From the NCBI GenBank assembly GCA_029449245.1, contig JANATF010000010.1, positions 1,116,001-1,180,000 of the forward strand: DNA of 64,000 nt, in the 5' to 3' direction. The DNA is from Mortierella alpina (taxonomy: Eukaryota; Mortierellomycota; Mortierellomycetes; Mortierellales; Mortierellaceae). Both the position numbers and the translations under genes were made by a program. Numbering within the stretch: the stretch's first letter is position 1; each line of letters begins with the position of its first letter. Positions 25,501 through 41,253 of this stretch are shown here, piece after piece. The notes below the pieces were generated by a model. That model was not told the origin of the DNA. It did no database searches and worked only from the letters and a program-made list of their open reading frames with translations.

Positions 25501-26760
25501 GAGGGCACTGTGCTTACCCATGGTATTGATGGTGTTCTTGAGAACAAGTGTCTCGCCCTTCACGTCGATCGTAATCATCTTGCTTAGGTCGCCGTGGGCA
25601 ACAGCCGTGCAGACCTGGGCGATAGCGCGGACCTGGTTCATGTGTCCGTTTGTCATGGTATTGAGATGGCTGACGAATTCCTTCCAGATACCGCGTTCGT
25701 CTGCGATGGTTGCTACTGCTCCAAACTTGCCCTCGACGCCCAGAGCTGCGACCTGGATTACCTCTCCAGTGAAGGTGCAGAGTTTACTGACCATACTGTT
25801 GATGGATTTAGTCAGAGCCGAATTGTTGCAAGCTGCGTTCTCACACCTTATCCGGGAACTCAGGTCTCCCTTGGCCACTGCGCTGGCGACGACCGCACAG
25901 TTGTGGATGCAGGCTGCACAGGGGACAGTGTCTGACATGGAGGAGGAGGTGTTGTTTGAGAGCGATAAAGCTGGGACGACATCCACGCTGTCACTGTCAG
26001 GAAGGAAGCTGGAAAGCGCAGAGTTGAAAGAGTCGGGAGACGAGGGCATGGAAGAGGATGAGGAGACACCGACAGCGAGGAAGCCACTGTGCTGCGAAGG
26101 TGGCGACCGTGAGGAGGATGTGGTGGTCTCTGCTGGGTTCGACGCTGTTGCTCCGCTCTGCGAGGACGAGTAGGCTGAGGAGGTGGAGGAGGGAGCGGCC
26201 TGGACTATGGGCACGCCGGCGGAGCTGGTGAGGCTGTCGCTGATGCTGCTGCTGTTGCTGTTGGCGGAGAGCGAGGCTGCGTCAGAGAGGGAGTGTATTG
26301 AAGAAAGGGAGGGTCGTTCCTGGGGTAGGAAGGAATAGGGCGAAGGATACGTCGCAGCGTCGTTCATAAATCCCCAGGTGGTGGTGCCCTCGCTCCAGCG
26401 GGTGGCGGGCGCTATGGGCGGCGACAGTGCGTCGACGGGCGGCGTGAGGATGGGCGGGACCAGGGGCAGGTCGGACGAGACCAGCGAGCTGGGGTGGCCA
26501 GGGTAGTACGTCGAGTGGGTCTTGCACTCTCGCCGGTGCCGTGCCAGCTCGTGTTCCATAAGAAACATCTTTTGCACGACCCGCTGCAGCGCTACATCGA
26601 CCTTATGGATCAGCGGCGGGGCCTCGCCTGCGACAAAGTCTAGTGGCAGCGGTGTGGATGAGACGAAGGGGAGGGAGAGCGGGTCGAGCGGGCGGTCCAG
26701 GGAGAGCATGTCGAGGACATTGCCTACATGGCCCATGTAGGCTTCTGTCACTGTCGCCAT
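16568..26760 (-). CDS. Giant group III hybrid histidine kinase with 23 HAMP-type repeats
   Basis: Six exons on the minus strand: 26760-25518, 24810-21500, 21364-18495, 18395-18250, 18161-16897, 16747-16568; all phases close, about 3,004 aa. The N-terminal ~320 residues are Ser/Pro-rich with a short helical stretch. A half HAMP and 23 consecutive units of about 92 aa follow, to about residue 2,440. Then come the H-box ([18 protein letters not shown]), the N-box ([18 protein letters not shown]), the G-boxes ([19 protein letters not shown]), a degenerate receiver-like stretch, and a true receiver ([20 protein letters not shown], phospho-Asp, ITKPLR). This is the Nik1/Os-1 class: cytosolic osmosensing kinases that signal by His-Asp-His-Asp relay through Ypd1 to Ssk1 and Skn7. 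Known ascomycete members have roughly five to nine of these ~90-aa repeats, so this array is about three times longer. Divergent from the SKN7-type gene. Confidence 0.93.
16777..16854. repeat. 39-bp perfect tandem duplication in the last intron of the kinase gene
   Basis: Two adjacent copies (16777-16815 and 16816-16854) beginning taggccatacgctcatccaa. Both lie inside the final intron (16748-16896) of the histidine kinase gene, between the donor after the receiver's AAGM and the acceptor before DEYITKP. Confidence 0.95.
18605..24811 (-). repeat. Array of 22 highly similar 276-bp HAMP units
   Basis: Units of exactly 92 codons, each running from V(E/D)QL to the next (N/S)(T/I/S)M. Twelve units are in exon 2 (24810-21500) and ten in exon 3 (21364-18605). 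A more divergent 91-aa unit lies in exon 1 (about 25792-25518). Two types alternate. Type A contains [15 protein letters not shown] and [11 protein letters not shown]. Type B contains [15 protein letters not shown] and AVACGDLSK. Type B lacks the KGVDGTW motif and has KDVSGTW instead. A third type ([20 protein letters not shown]) closes each of two larger blocks. Confidence 0.95.
19314..21100 (-). repeat. 683-bp near-identical direct repeat within the HAMP array
   Basis: Bases 19314-19996 and 20418-21100 are identical except for one G/A difference (19868 versus 20972) by eye. The offset is 1,104 bp, exactly four 92-codon units. On either side the similarity drops to the ordinary level between same-type units. 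Confidence 0.93.
24811..25517 (-). other. Long first intron of the histidine kinase gene (707 nt)
   Basis: GTAAGC donor at 25517 and TAG acceptor at 24811-24813. The other introns in this gene are 88-149 nt. No further HAMP-coding sequence was seen inside it on the sense strand. Open frames on the other strand are low-complexity Lys/Thr-rich and not credible genes. Confidence 0.8.
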
Positions 26761-29700
26761 GGCGTAGATCTATATTCAAGGGGGGAGGATGCTCGATGTG
26801 GACAGAATGGCGAGGATGAGAAGGATGAGCGGGTGAGAGTGTGTGTGAGAGGGCCAGGACGGAGGGAAAGATGGGCGGATGGATGATGATGAATGTGATG
26901 ATGATGATGATGATGACGGGGATAAAGGAACCAAACGCAAAAAAAAAAAAAAAAAAAAAAATACAGACAAAAAAGGCGGTATGACGAGACAACCAGCTGG
27001 TGGGTGGGTCTGCGAGACAGCCTCTGAGGGCTCAGGAGGATGGCTGGTGCCCGAGTACCCGTGAGTGCGCACACTCGCCGAGCCAGAGGCCTCACCCGCA
27101 GGAGCAAGGCCCGCCTACCAGGACAGGGTACCCGCAGCACCCACCAGGACGCACAAGGACCCCACATGAACCCACACGCGCCCATCGCAATCACTTGTTT
27201 GAGGCCGTGTGCTTCCAGCCACGTACATACAGTGCTGCACAACCCCTGTGCAAAAAGGTGCCTCGTGCGTCTGTCTCGCTCCCTCGCTCCCTCGCTCCCT
27301 CTCTCTCGCTGTGTTGTTCGTCAGTTTCCATCTCCGTTATCACTCTCATCCTCGCTTTATCTCATGCGCTCATTCCCACCCTCTCGCTCTCGCTCAGAGG
27401 GCGCGGGACATCATGTGCAGCAATCTGCATTGTCAGGGTCTTGCGGGCGCCAAGACCCGACTGGGGAATACGAAATAGGAGCCAAAAAGCGAAAGGGGCT
27501 GTATCTCTCATGCCGAGGACCAGTGAGGGTACGGGAATGAGAAATACATACAGCGCAAACCCTCCACAGAAATGAAAATGACGGCATCCGTGCTCCTGTG
27601 CCTTCACCCGCCACTGAGCAAATGCGCCGGTCTTCTACGTATAATTAATGAGTACCTTACAGCTGTAGACAGCTGTAGTTTTAAAAGATACTTTTCTCAA
27701 CCTCTTTCAGCTTCCTCACTACGGCATGCAATTATGGTCCCAGCGCAAGGGTAGTCTACAAGTACTGTGCGCCCCTGTACGCCTGTACGTCTGCACTGTT
27801 TGGCAATCGGAGAATTCATGCAAATACATGTAAAATGGTTCCTCGGTCGGAGGGGGGACCTCAAAGGAGAAACTCCAAGATAAAAAAATAAAAAAAAAAG
27901 TGAGGCGCACAAAGGCTAAGTATAGAATTGCGTATCCATTCCACGACCAAGACAAGGGACAAAAAGCGGAGCTTGCTACCACGAGGTGGCAACGGAGAAG
28001 AGCAGCATATACGCCATCAGCCAATAGCGAGAACAGAGACACACGACGACTTATGGTTTCGTGGGAATCCTACAGCCATATACGACAAATCTGTCCACAG
28101 CGGGAACACCATCGAGAGCTCCTGCTAGAGAGCAGAGCACCCCCGCTCCTGTCCACAGCAGTGCACCACGATATCAAAGCTGCATAAGCAAATGAGAGAT
28201 GTATCCCCTTACTCAACCACTGGTTTCAAACCGTCACTTCATCTTAAAGGGTCAATCGCGTCTCTGTTTCTTGACAGCCAGTGACCAGCAAACCCAATAT
28301 GACCCACGGAGGAGGTGGTGCTGCTGCTCTGACGGATCACCGTCTTTTCCTTTTCTCTTTCCTGTCCAGTAGGTCCTCATCCATTCGTCTCGCTGTTGTC
28401 GTTGCCATGATCCTCTACCATGTGTCCCTTGACCAAAGTTCCTTTCCTATCACTGTTTCTTCTCCCGTTCCTCCCCATGCACACACATACTCACTTGCCT
28501 CCTACTGTTACTCTTACTCTCTCGCGCTCCCGCCGCTGTTGAACCGGATAGGTAATACACGACGGAAATGAAATTTCAGGAACGACGTTTCTCATTAGTC
28601 TTTTGACTTTTGAGGGTCGTGAAGACCGGGCGCCGAAAACAGGAACAAAAAAAGCGATGAACGACCAGTGGACGCGGCTGAGGCCTTAGATGAGCGGTGT
28701 CCAATCACACGCATGCATCTTTTCATTTTATTTTTTTTTATTTTGTGTCCGAGCCCGAGTGGTTCTCACACAGAGGTCAAAGGACAAGTGAGAGCATCTT
28801 GAGCGAAGCAGAGGGTCAGAGCAGAAAGTTGGGCCGCCGAAACGAGATGCTGCCTCTGCCTCTGCCATGTTTAAATTGATACTTGCGTTGTAGTAGCGCC
28901 TTCCTCCCCTCGACTGCTAGACCTTAAAACAAATATGTCCGGAATAAAGGTAATGCGGCCAAGCAAAAGGGCATGCAAGCTTTTGTTGCCCAACGCACAA
29001 TAGTCTACATGTGCACATTGGGACTAAGTAGAACCCAATAATGCATGCAGCATCACACGCGCTCCCCTCTCCCTCTCCCTCTCGGTGGTTGTCACAGGTC
29101 TTGTTCATTTCAGACCTTGTTCGTTTTCCCGCTTATATTTTCTTTTTCTTTCTTTGCCTGCTTCGTTGATAGGCCCGCCACCGTCTATTCGAGGAGTGTG
29201 AGTCGCATTGCAGTGAGAGGAGTGTTGGCCCGCGCCCAGGAGGGTGCTCCTGTGCTCTGGAAGGGGGCGAGGGAACCAACCGCGGAGGGAGGAACGTTGA
29301 CAAGACGACGGACGGAACAGTCGATCGGGCCAAGCTCTGTGTGCTACTGGTGGCATATGTGCCCCCCCCCCCCCCCCCTCCCACCATAGACCAAGTTCCC
29401 ATCAAAAAAAAAGTAAAATTTGTTTTTGCTCAGGACCCAGTCGTGATTGAAGGGCAAAGCCAAATGGACGGAAGCAAAACGCTATCCTGCGCGTGGGTTG
29501 GTGTGCGAAGATGGGCCGTGGCTGGTTGCAAGTATAGTGGTAGTCTGTGTGTCAGTGGGCAGTGTGCCAGTCCAAGGTCGCCATATGCCAGTGACCTAAG
29601 GCTGCAGTACATATGCTGCTGCTGCTCCAGTCTTTCTTTTTTTTTTTTTTTTTTTTTTTTTCCTTTTCCCCTTCTCCATCCCCCGTCCATCCTTCGTCTT

Positions 29701-30489
29701 GTCCTTCTCCTACACAGAGAACACATTCCGATAAGATTGCTGTAATCTTTCATTCCCTCATTCCTTGCACTCTCTCATTCTTTCATTCTTCATTATTGAC
29801 ATCCTGCTCGGAAAACAAAAGCCCTGCCGCACACATTCCTCGTCCCCACCCGACCTGTGAGTGTCCTCGTCGCAACCCAGCACTGGACACAGCCTCCCTC
29901 CTGCCAAGCAAGCGGCTGCAATCTCTCCTTTTCTCGCTCCATCCAAAGGTACAGACACATTGCCCTCTGCACTCTGCACTCTGCACTCTGTACTCTGCTT
30001 ATCCACCCATGTCTATCGCACTGCTCGTCTTGCATCCGGCGTGAATAGACATCGATAGCCTCTTAGCGCTTTGTCTTTTTTTTTTTATCTTGTGTGCATC
30101 CCCGCCCCTTATATGTACAACGGCTCAACTGATGTGCGCTCGCCTCTATCACACTCCGCCACCGCACCCTCACTGCTGTATAGCTGTATGTGCACTGCTC
30201 TCTAACCAAGCCCATCCATGGCACCTTGGTGCCTCTTTGCTGCGGTGACGCTCAGCTAGATCATACTTCCTCGCTTTTTTTCATTTCGACAGCTCCTCAA
30301 GGCCGCTGGCACACCGTCGTCATTTTAGCAGGCTTTTCGAGACCTCAGCTGGCTCAGTAACGAAACCAAGATCTGCCCACCCTGACGGCCAACGACAAAA
30401 AGAGGACCAAGAAGCGTCCTGTGGTCGAGCAGCTCCCGGCTCAAGGCCCTGAAGACCCTTTCCTGTCCACCTCTGCGACAGATATCGCC
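26761..30489. other. 3.7-kb divergent intergenic region between the histidine kinase and SKN7
   Basis: Contains the promoters and leaders of both two-component genes. Simple sequence is abundant: a GAT run near 26,886-26,917, an A20 run near 26,940, CTC/TCGC runs near 27,280-27,310, a 17-C run at 29,362-29,378, a T-run near 29,640 and a 7-bp actctgc run near 29,970. Open frames here are low complexity and overlap on both strands, so I call none. The stretch just upstream of the SKN7 ATG is open in frame back to 30361 without an ATG. Confidence 0.55.
29362..29378. repeat. Poly-C run of 17
   Basis: Seventeen consecutive C residues in the divergent intergenic region upstream of SKN7. Such runs are uncommon here, where homopolymers are mostly A or T. 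Confidence 0.9.
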
Positions 30490-33788
<3,299 letters not shown>

Positions 33789-36551
33789 ATGGCGGCGTTC
33801 CATGTTTCTTTTTTCATGTGCTCCCCTTGCAATGAGAAGTGCTCTTCAAGCCATAGGGTAGTTTTTGTGTTTTGTAAACTAAATAAGTAAAAAATGGCAT
33901 TTCTGTAGCAATCTATTGAGGTCCGTGCTTCCGGATCGATCTGCTGTGCAGCGGAACGCGTCGACCTCTAGCCAAATGACCTAGTCGTTCATGAAAGCAT
34001 ATATATTCTGTGATAGATAGCAGCGAGTAGCCTGCAGCAAGGGTCTTACTCGGCCATTAGCGCTGCTTAGACCATGTATCCCGTTTGGTAGCCGCCCGCC
34101 AAAGCGACTTCCAGAATGCGAGGAGGTTCACCTATTGATAGCCCAGATGCCATTTGCAAATAATCAATTGAGGGTCATGCATCCGCGTCTCTTTCATTAC
34201 CTCTCATTCTTTACGATCGTTGGATATCCCCTCACGATCTGCTCGGGTTTATTGGTTCGACAGCCGCCCGCCTGCCTTGCTTGCCGCACTGGGTTGGGTC
34301 TAATCTACCGATGATGGGCTACAGGATCACCAATTGCTCTCTCATGTTTTGCAGGAAAGAAATAAATGGCTGCATGCATGTCATTCAGAGACTCGTTGCT
34401 ATCACGTTCAGGCTCTCAGGAAGTAGGACATTTCGGCCCAGAAGTCCCATTTTGCTGGGATGTGGGAAGGAAAAAAAACAAGGCGCAGACGGGTACACGA
34501 GATGCTTTCCTTCTTTCACTCTCTTATTTGACTGAACAGGCAAAGCAGGATCTGTGAAACTCAAACATGTGCGCTGAACAATTGCCTTCAACCTTGGTTG
34601 ATAAACAGTGCTCTTTCACTTTCGTCTGTTCTTTACTTCTTGCGCCATGCATCGCATCTCATCGCAAGTTGTATTACAGCCAGGCTAAATAGGAGACTAT
34701 GAAGTCAAAAAATGCTCAAAAAAATCACTGGCAGTAGCAACCGTTGCGCTCTCGTCTTTACCATCTTGCTCGCTTGACTCTGTCCCTAATTCCTTGCTTT
34801 TTTTTCGCTCAGATACATGTGCAGACAATCGCGATAATGATTTCTTTTTTGCTCTGCTTGCTTGTTTTCGTTTCTCGAAGATTATGGGGTGAGTAGTGTG
34901 CCCCGATCTGGCAACAAGATTCTTAATAGCCTTCCTCTCGTGTGTCTTCTTTCTCTCTCTTCCTTTTTATTATTTTTTTAACCTAGATGTCATTTTTTTT
35001 TCTTTTGGCTACAACTTAACTTCTCATCATTGCATTCGCCCATTGTTCACCAGGTGAGCTGTAGTCCGCAACGCGTTTTTTCATTCACTGTTTTCGAGAG
35101 AGACTGATATTATTGACATCTCACACCTACTCCCCCTGGCATGTTTCTTCTGTAAAAGGTATGCTCATAGCCTTCACAAGTTTGATTTCATCACTTTGTT
35201 CTTCTCATCCGCGCTTGGGCGAATAGCTGCATCAGTCTTGCTTGACCTCTGCCCCGCGGCTCTTTATCCAGCTCTCTATCTGTCTCTATCTGTCTTTCTT
35301 TTTCATTCTTTCTTTCTCTCTCTTCCTCCGATCTCGCTTATCGCACTCTTTCATCTCCACCAAGCCGGTTTCCAACGGAAAAGGTAATAATTTGTTCACA
35401 TCGACAGGGCAGCAGCAGCTGCCGAGAAAACGGGTCCTTTATACATATTGCAATACATACGACCCCAATATAGCCAAAAGTGGGCAGCCAATGGTTGCAA
35501 AAACATGCAGGCTGCTCGGCCAGTGCACATGCACATGCACATCAATCCCAGACCATCCTGCGAAGATCCAATGCGGGGCAGACACAGAAAAGAGGCTGTG
35601 AGGGACGGGATGCAAAGTATGTATCCTGTGTATGGTATGTGAGAAAGACAGGATGAGTGACAGAGTATGCGTGTGCGTGTGGTGTGTGCGTGTGGTGTGT
35701 GTGCGCCTGTGCATGGTTGAGAGGAAAGTAAAGTAGGTCACAAGGGGAAGGAGAAATGGCGCTGAGGTACATCTTTCCTCATTGACAGGGCGGGTCCTCG
35801 CCTTGGCCGCTCTCTCTCAGCTTTTTTTTTTTTTTTTTTTTTTTTTTGGCCTGCAAGTCCTGCGATCCCCCTTTGTCGGCAGCTAAAGGAGTGCTATTTG
35901 TTCTTCAAGGGAAAAGAGAACGCTGTGGTTTATGTTCAGCCCTTTGGACTACCCACTTGGTTGTCTGGATATTCATAAACCTTACTTGAGATTGTGATAC
36001 ACGCAAGGTTTCGAGGCAAGGGCGCGTTCACGATTGACGAGATGCGTCCGAGCGCACAACCCGGAGTAAGGGCACGGATTAATTTGAAGTGTCTGAAAGG
36101 GCGATTCGCGGCTGGCTCCCATGATGTGGGACCCTTTGCTCGTTGTGCTAATACGGGGTTCAGACGGTCAGCTGGGATGGGTCCGGCTCTTCTCGATCCC
36201 TTCTGTCATTTGGGAAGGGGTTTGGGACGAATGTGGTGCGCTGGCGTCATTGCACATAGGGGATGGTTGCCTGGGTCCTTTGTTCTTTGGGGCTCTTGTT
36301 TTGGCTCTTGCGCTTGTCCTACCTAACCCAAACAGGACCACCCTGCCACAGGCCAAAATCAATCACCCGGTGGGATGTGGCAACAGTGCTATTGTGGCCA
36401 TGCTGTCCTTTGTTCTTGCTCCTCAGCATAGCCTTGACCATGGAGGCTTATTTGAACGACAGGATACACGAAGCCTCAATGCAACGCCGCCGACTACCTT
36501 TTTCTTGTCTCCTTCGTTTCTCCTCGCAGGCCCGCCTCCTTGCATCAATTT

Positions 36552-36586
<35 letters not shown>

Positions 36587-37362
36587 GTCTCAATGACTCC
36601 CTCCATCTCGCGCCTTTTTTTTTTGCTGCAGTTCTCTCTATTCCCCTTCATCCCTCCTTCTCCTCCTCCTCTTCTTCTTCCTCCTCAGCGCTGCCAAGGA
36701 CGCCAGGTCTCTGCTTGGTCTCAAACCCTGAGCATAACAATCGGCATCATTGACATCCAACGTTGCTAGAGCATGTTGCAGCTCCCTACCAGGGCGGCTT
36801 TGCCATGCTCGCGTCCTTGACTGCTCGTTCTTTTTGATTCTTCTGCCACCACTCAAATACACATCTTGCCGCTCTTCTCTACCTTTCATTCTTTCTTCTT
36901 TGCCCGTTCTGTAGTTATTGCGTCCTGTCCCCATTCTTCATTAGCAAACACCTGAGAGTTCCATTTTGACATTTAGTAATAACCTGGATACTTGTATCCC
37001 TCTTCCTCCACTCTCCTGTCTCCCCTCTCTCACGTTCTCTGACGCTCTCTCCCTTTTCTCGCTTTCTCGATTTCTTTCATATTCATTCTGTTCCTCTGTC
37101 TCTGTCTCCTCTCTTTTCCCCATCTAACTCACTTTTTTCATCTCGTCATCGCATTCTCTCTCCAAAAAGGTCCTCGTTTGAACAAGCACGTTATACGTCC
37201 AAATCAAGCATAAAAGCTCACCTCCACGCGCGAGCTACGACCCCCCCACAAAAAGAAAAAAAAACTTTTCCAGCGCGAGAGCACTCCCGTACCTCTCTCC
37301 TCATTACACCAAGTATCCAAATAACAGAAGCCCCTCCCCCACACGCACAAAACAGCATAGCG
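33789..37362. other. 3.6-kb stretch without a supported gene
   Basis: Lies between the SKN7 stop and the start of the Gln-rich gene. It holds the SKN7 3' UTR and long pyrimidine-rich tracts resembling the leaders elsewhere in this window. A CTGT tetranucleotide run lies at about 36,545-36,580 and a T-run near 35,820. The longest frames (for example around 36,121-36,753) are Ser/Leu/Pro low complexity without recognisable domains. Candidate splice sites such as AAAAG|GTAATA near 35,385 suggest a spliced 5' UTR for the downstream gene, but this is not proven. Confidence 0.45.
36545..36580. repeat. CTGT tetranucleotide run
   Basis: Seven to eight ctgt copies, the last variant, in the pyrimidine-rich region upstream of the Gln-rich gene. 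Confidence 0.85.
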
Positions 37363-37715
37363 ATGGGAAAGCTCACAAGTTTGCTCAAGAAGAAAAAGTC
37401 CAGAGGCGATGGTCTAACGTCGTCGGATCTGCAAGAGAAGGCCGGCTCTACGTTGTCTGGGATTTCGATCGAGACAGCGCCGCCGCTGTCGCTCAGTATA
37501 CCAGCCACGTCCATGGGAGAGGGAACCTCCTCGGATCTACAGACGTCCTTCTCGTTGATGAACGATATCATGGATGAACTAGCAGGGACCACACCCGACA
37601 CGCCGCAGCCAACTCAGGCCAGTCCATCATCATCCGACTTTAGTGGTTCGTTTTTTTGTTCTCCTGCCACACATCATCTGCATGCACCAAGGGGGTTTGA
37701 GTCTGTCGCTAACTT

Positions 37716-37750
<35 letters not shown>

Positions 37751-40561
37751 GTTTTGACTACTCTTCCTCCTCCTCCTGTTGTACACTTTCTTGCAGACTT
37801 TGGCCTCGTCTTTGAGCTCTCTAGGCAGCTTGACCAAGGGATCACGGCCACAGATAAAGATCTCACCGCCAGTTATGGCCAATCCAATGTAGCCACAGGC
37901 ATTGTCGCCTCGAAAATCGGCAAGCTAGAGCAGAACCGCGCTTTCAAAGACAACACATTCCTACGGAGCCAACAACAGAGCAACACCCTCTCGTCCACAC
38001 CATCATCAGCACATGATCGACTCTCTAACAAGAAGGCAGAGGAGGCCGACAGGGCTGCTGAGGCAGCCGCCAGGCTCCGAGAGGCGTCCAAGAAGGCGAA
38101 CGCCCAGTTGCCGAGCGACGATGAAGGAAGTTCGAGCTCGGACTCGGATGGTTCAGACGATGGATTATCACCGCGGAGACGAAGGCAGCAGCAGCAGCAA
38201 CAGCTTCTTCAGATGCAGCAGCAAGCGATGCTACAACAGCAGCAACAGCAGCAGCAACAACAACAGCTTCCTTATCAAACAGGAGATTCCTTCGTGGGCA
38301 ATGCTGGATCACCACACCGCAGCGACGGAGGCAGCAAGAAGCCACGACCCATCAATCATGAGGCTGTCATTGATCGCATGAAGGATCGACACAGGGCTCT
38401 ACTGGCAGGAGCGGCGGCGGCGGCCAGGGATGAGTATTATGAAGAGTACATGGATGATTATGGCTTTGCCCCGCCACTTCAACCACCGGGTCCAATAGGC
38501 TATAATATGCAGTACGGCATGGACCCCAATTTGATGTATGGGGTCGATGAGTTCCGTATGAAGCAACAGCAACAGCAATATTATGGACAGGGCGGCGCTC
38601 TACCGTCTCATCCATATGGTCCATCAACGCCGCCCTTGAGCACTGTGCTGCCTGCTGGATACAGCTATACTGCCTCCGGTCCCATGCCGCCTATTGGCTA
38701 TAATGGTGCTGTAGCCGGGGTGTACCAGGGACAGCCCATGAGTTTTGCAGGAACCAGAGGCCCTGCCATGATGCACTCGAACCACCATCCAGCATTCGCG
38801 CGTGAGTGCGGTTCGGACGTGTCCTCGTCGTACTCAAACTCGGTGAACAATGGAGAGACGATGATGCCGGCTGGCCGTCAGAGATTCAGACAACAAAGTA
38901 CGGCATCGTCAGCGCGAGCGTCGGAGGACTCTTGGGCGGACCCTTACCCGGTCTTGTCGAGCGCGGGATCGACGCAACCAAAGCCATATTGCTACAACGA
39001 GATGATCACAACGACCACACCTCCTGCAACGCAACAGGTTCAGCGCGCATGTGAGGATTCGATGTCAGCCAAGGACACAGCATTAGTGATGCCAGAGGAT
39101 GATTTGTCCAATGATAAGACGGAGGCCACGGTCGATGACTTGACCAAGATTGTGGAAGAGCTGTCGATAGCGCAGGCGGAGGGAACAGATGCGGGGGCAG
39201 AGGCCGATACGGAAGATGCTCCAGAGATGATCGGTTCGGAGCGATATGAAGGCGAAAAGACGGAGCAATCACTCCATGTACAACAGCAGCAGATAGCTTG
39301 GTCGAATGGGTCGTCGGAGACATTGGAAGCGTCCGTGGAGTCTCCCGAGGACAGTGCAGCAACTGAATCCAGCCATCACCAGCATCATCACCATCATCAT
39401 CTCAAGGATTCATCGCCGACGATGAGCGCGCATGACCAGGAGAGCAATGACTGTGAATCGTCCGACGATGACCAGCCGATCATCTTGAGTAGGCGAGGCA
39501 GTGCCCGGGGCCCGTTCCCATTCATGATGCCCAGCAAGACCCTCATGGACTATCCGCTGTCGGGCGGCGCAGGGGTTGATGGAATCGACGACGTTATGCC
39601 TGTGTCTATGATGATGAGCGGTCAGCAGGTCCCGTTCATGATGGCCCAGAGCAAAAACATGTACCAGCCAGTGCAGACACCCACGCAGCAGCATGGACCG
39701 TTTGTATCACAACCAATGCAACAGCAGCAGCCGTTGCAGTATGTGTCGATGGGGTACCCGTTCCCAGGGTCCAAGCCTGCGTCCGGACCAGTTTCCAACT
39801 TGAACATGAGCCATCACCACTCTTACTCGATGGACAGGATCCCTGCCAACATGATGATGCCAGGTAGTACGATCGGCAACAATACTATGGCTCATATGGC
39901 TCGTAGGGGTCATACAATGCCTTACGGACCGTCTTCTTCCTCTGGACCGAAGGATCTTCGCCAGGCTGCGATGACGGCCAACGGCTATGGAGCCGTAGCA
40001 GCAGCAGCGGCAGCGCCCATTCAGTCACCGTACCCGATTCCACCCACGACGCTGCTTCACCCTTTGCCACGTCGGACGCAATCGGCTCGACTGCGATCGC
40101 AGAATCCTGCTGCTGGATCGCCACAGCAGCAGCAGCAGCAATTTGGGTTGCCATCGTCTGCGATGATGAGAGGTCGTAACTCGCTCGAGTATGCACGCTG
40201 CATGCCTAATGGGAATTATCAGGCGGTGCCGTCAGAGTATATGAACGGTGGTGGTGCCGGCTGTGGGTATATGCGCGGGTATGTGGAGCCGCTGTCCTCT
40301 CCGCCGCAACAGTACCAACAGCAACTGCATTTGCAGTATCAACAAGGGTATCCGATGCATCAACAGCAGCAGCAGCAGGGACCGATCATGACCACGAGTC
40401 CTCCGCAGATCCACAGCCTTGTTGAAGTTCAACAACAACAGCAGCAACAGCAGCAAGGATGTTTTGTGGCCAATTCACAGTTTGGGTATGCTATGCACCC
40501 AGGCGAGACGTATATGATTCAACCACATCAGCAACCGATTCTTCAGGGTGTTCGACGTTAG
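37363..40561 (+). CDS. Glutamine-rich protein of unknown function
   Basis: Two exons: 37363-37645 and 37797-40561, 1,015 aa. I do not recognise the family. The first exon encodes a short basic N-terminus (MGKLTSLLKKKKSR) and a Ser/Thr-rich segment. The second begins DFGLVFELSRQLDQG and includes an Ala/Lys/Glu-rich likely helix (KKAEEADRAAEAAARL), an acidic Ser/Asp stretch, several polyglutamine runs and a basic-to-acidic patch (HEAVIDRMKDRHRALL). Further on are a His run and long Gly/Met/Pro/Gln-rich disordered stretches. The donor is the less usual GTTCGT, but it is the only phase-consistent choice because exon 2 must begin by completing an Asp codon. No signal peptide or membrane segment is apparent. 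The composition suggests a scaffold or regulatory protein, which is a guess. Convergent with the PIG-B gene 196 bp away. Confidence 0.75.
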
Positions 40562-40757
40562 CGGAGGAAATACAATTCTGTAGAGTCTGGTGGGCGGGTT
40601 GTCTTGCCTAGCTTGAACTGGCTTTTGACTGCAATGTGCACGAACGCCGAGTTCTCGTTCTCTCCTTCCACTCCTCTTTTTTTTTCGTTTTTGTTTTGCC
40701 TCCCCTCCCCCTCAGGTCATCGCTATCCGTTTAATAGTTTTTGGATGGCTTTTTCCT

Positions 40758-41201
40758 CTAATTTGTACAATAAACGAGGACATCTCCTCTTCGCCTTGAA
40801 TCATCATGAAAATGGGAGTTGAAGAACCTTGCACACTAAGAAAAAAAAAAAAAAAAAGAGTTACAAAGTGTCAGAACCCGAACGAATCCATCACAAGTTT
40901 CATTCTCTCATAAGAATGCCTCGAAAAAAAAAACAATTGCTCGTACCTCTTGATAACCTTGCATTTCCAACCAGGGTATCATCTCTGAATGGGATCGGAG
41001 GAGGTCTTCAAAAATGATCAAGTGGCTGTCCTTGGATCCACGGTCCTGTAACTGGTCCTTGGTTCGTTGGGACATGAAGGCCACAGGGTCTTCATAAAAG
41101 ATGTCGGATTCATCCTTGTACGCCACAGGGTCAATATCCCTATTAGAAGACAAAAAAAAAAGGCCAGGTTTTAAATCATCAATACGCATCATTGCTTTTT
41201 T

Positions 41202-41253
<52 letters not shown>

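Noticed and set aside
25250-26173. Plus-strand frame of about 300 codons across the first exon and intron of the kinase gene
   Set aside because: Lys/Thr-rich low complexity opposite a Ser/Pro-rich coding exon; the minus-strand reading fits the kinase gene with closed phases.
34071-34300. Weak tRNA-like or repeated stretch containing ggttcgac and gccgcccgcc
   Set aside because: No cloverleaf could be folded by eye and the two similar stretches match only loosely.
36121-36769. Plus-strand frames of 168-210 codons upstream of the Gln-rich gene
   Set aside because: Ser/Leu/Cys/Pro composition arises from CT-rich simple sequence including the CTGT run. No domain or splice context supports a gene.
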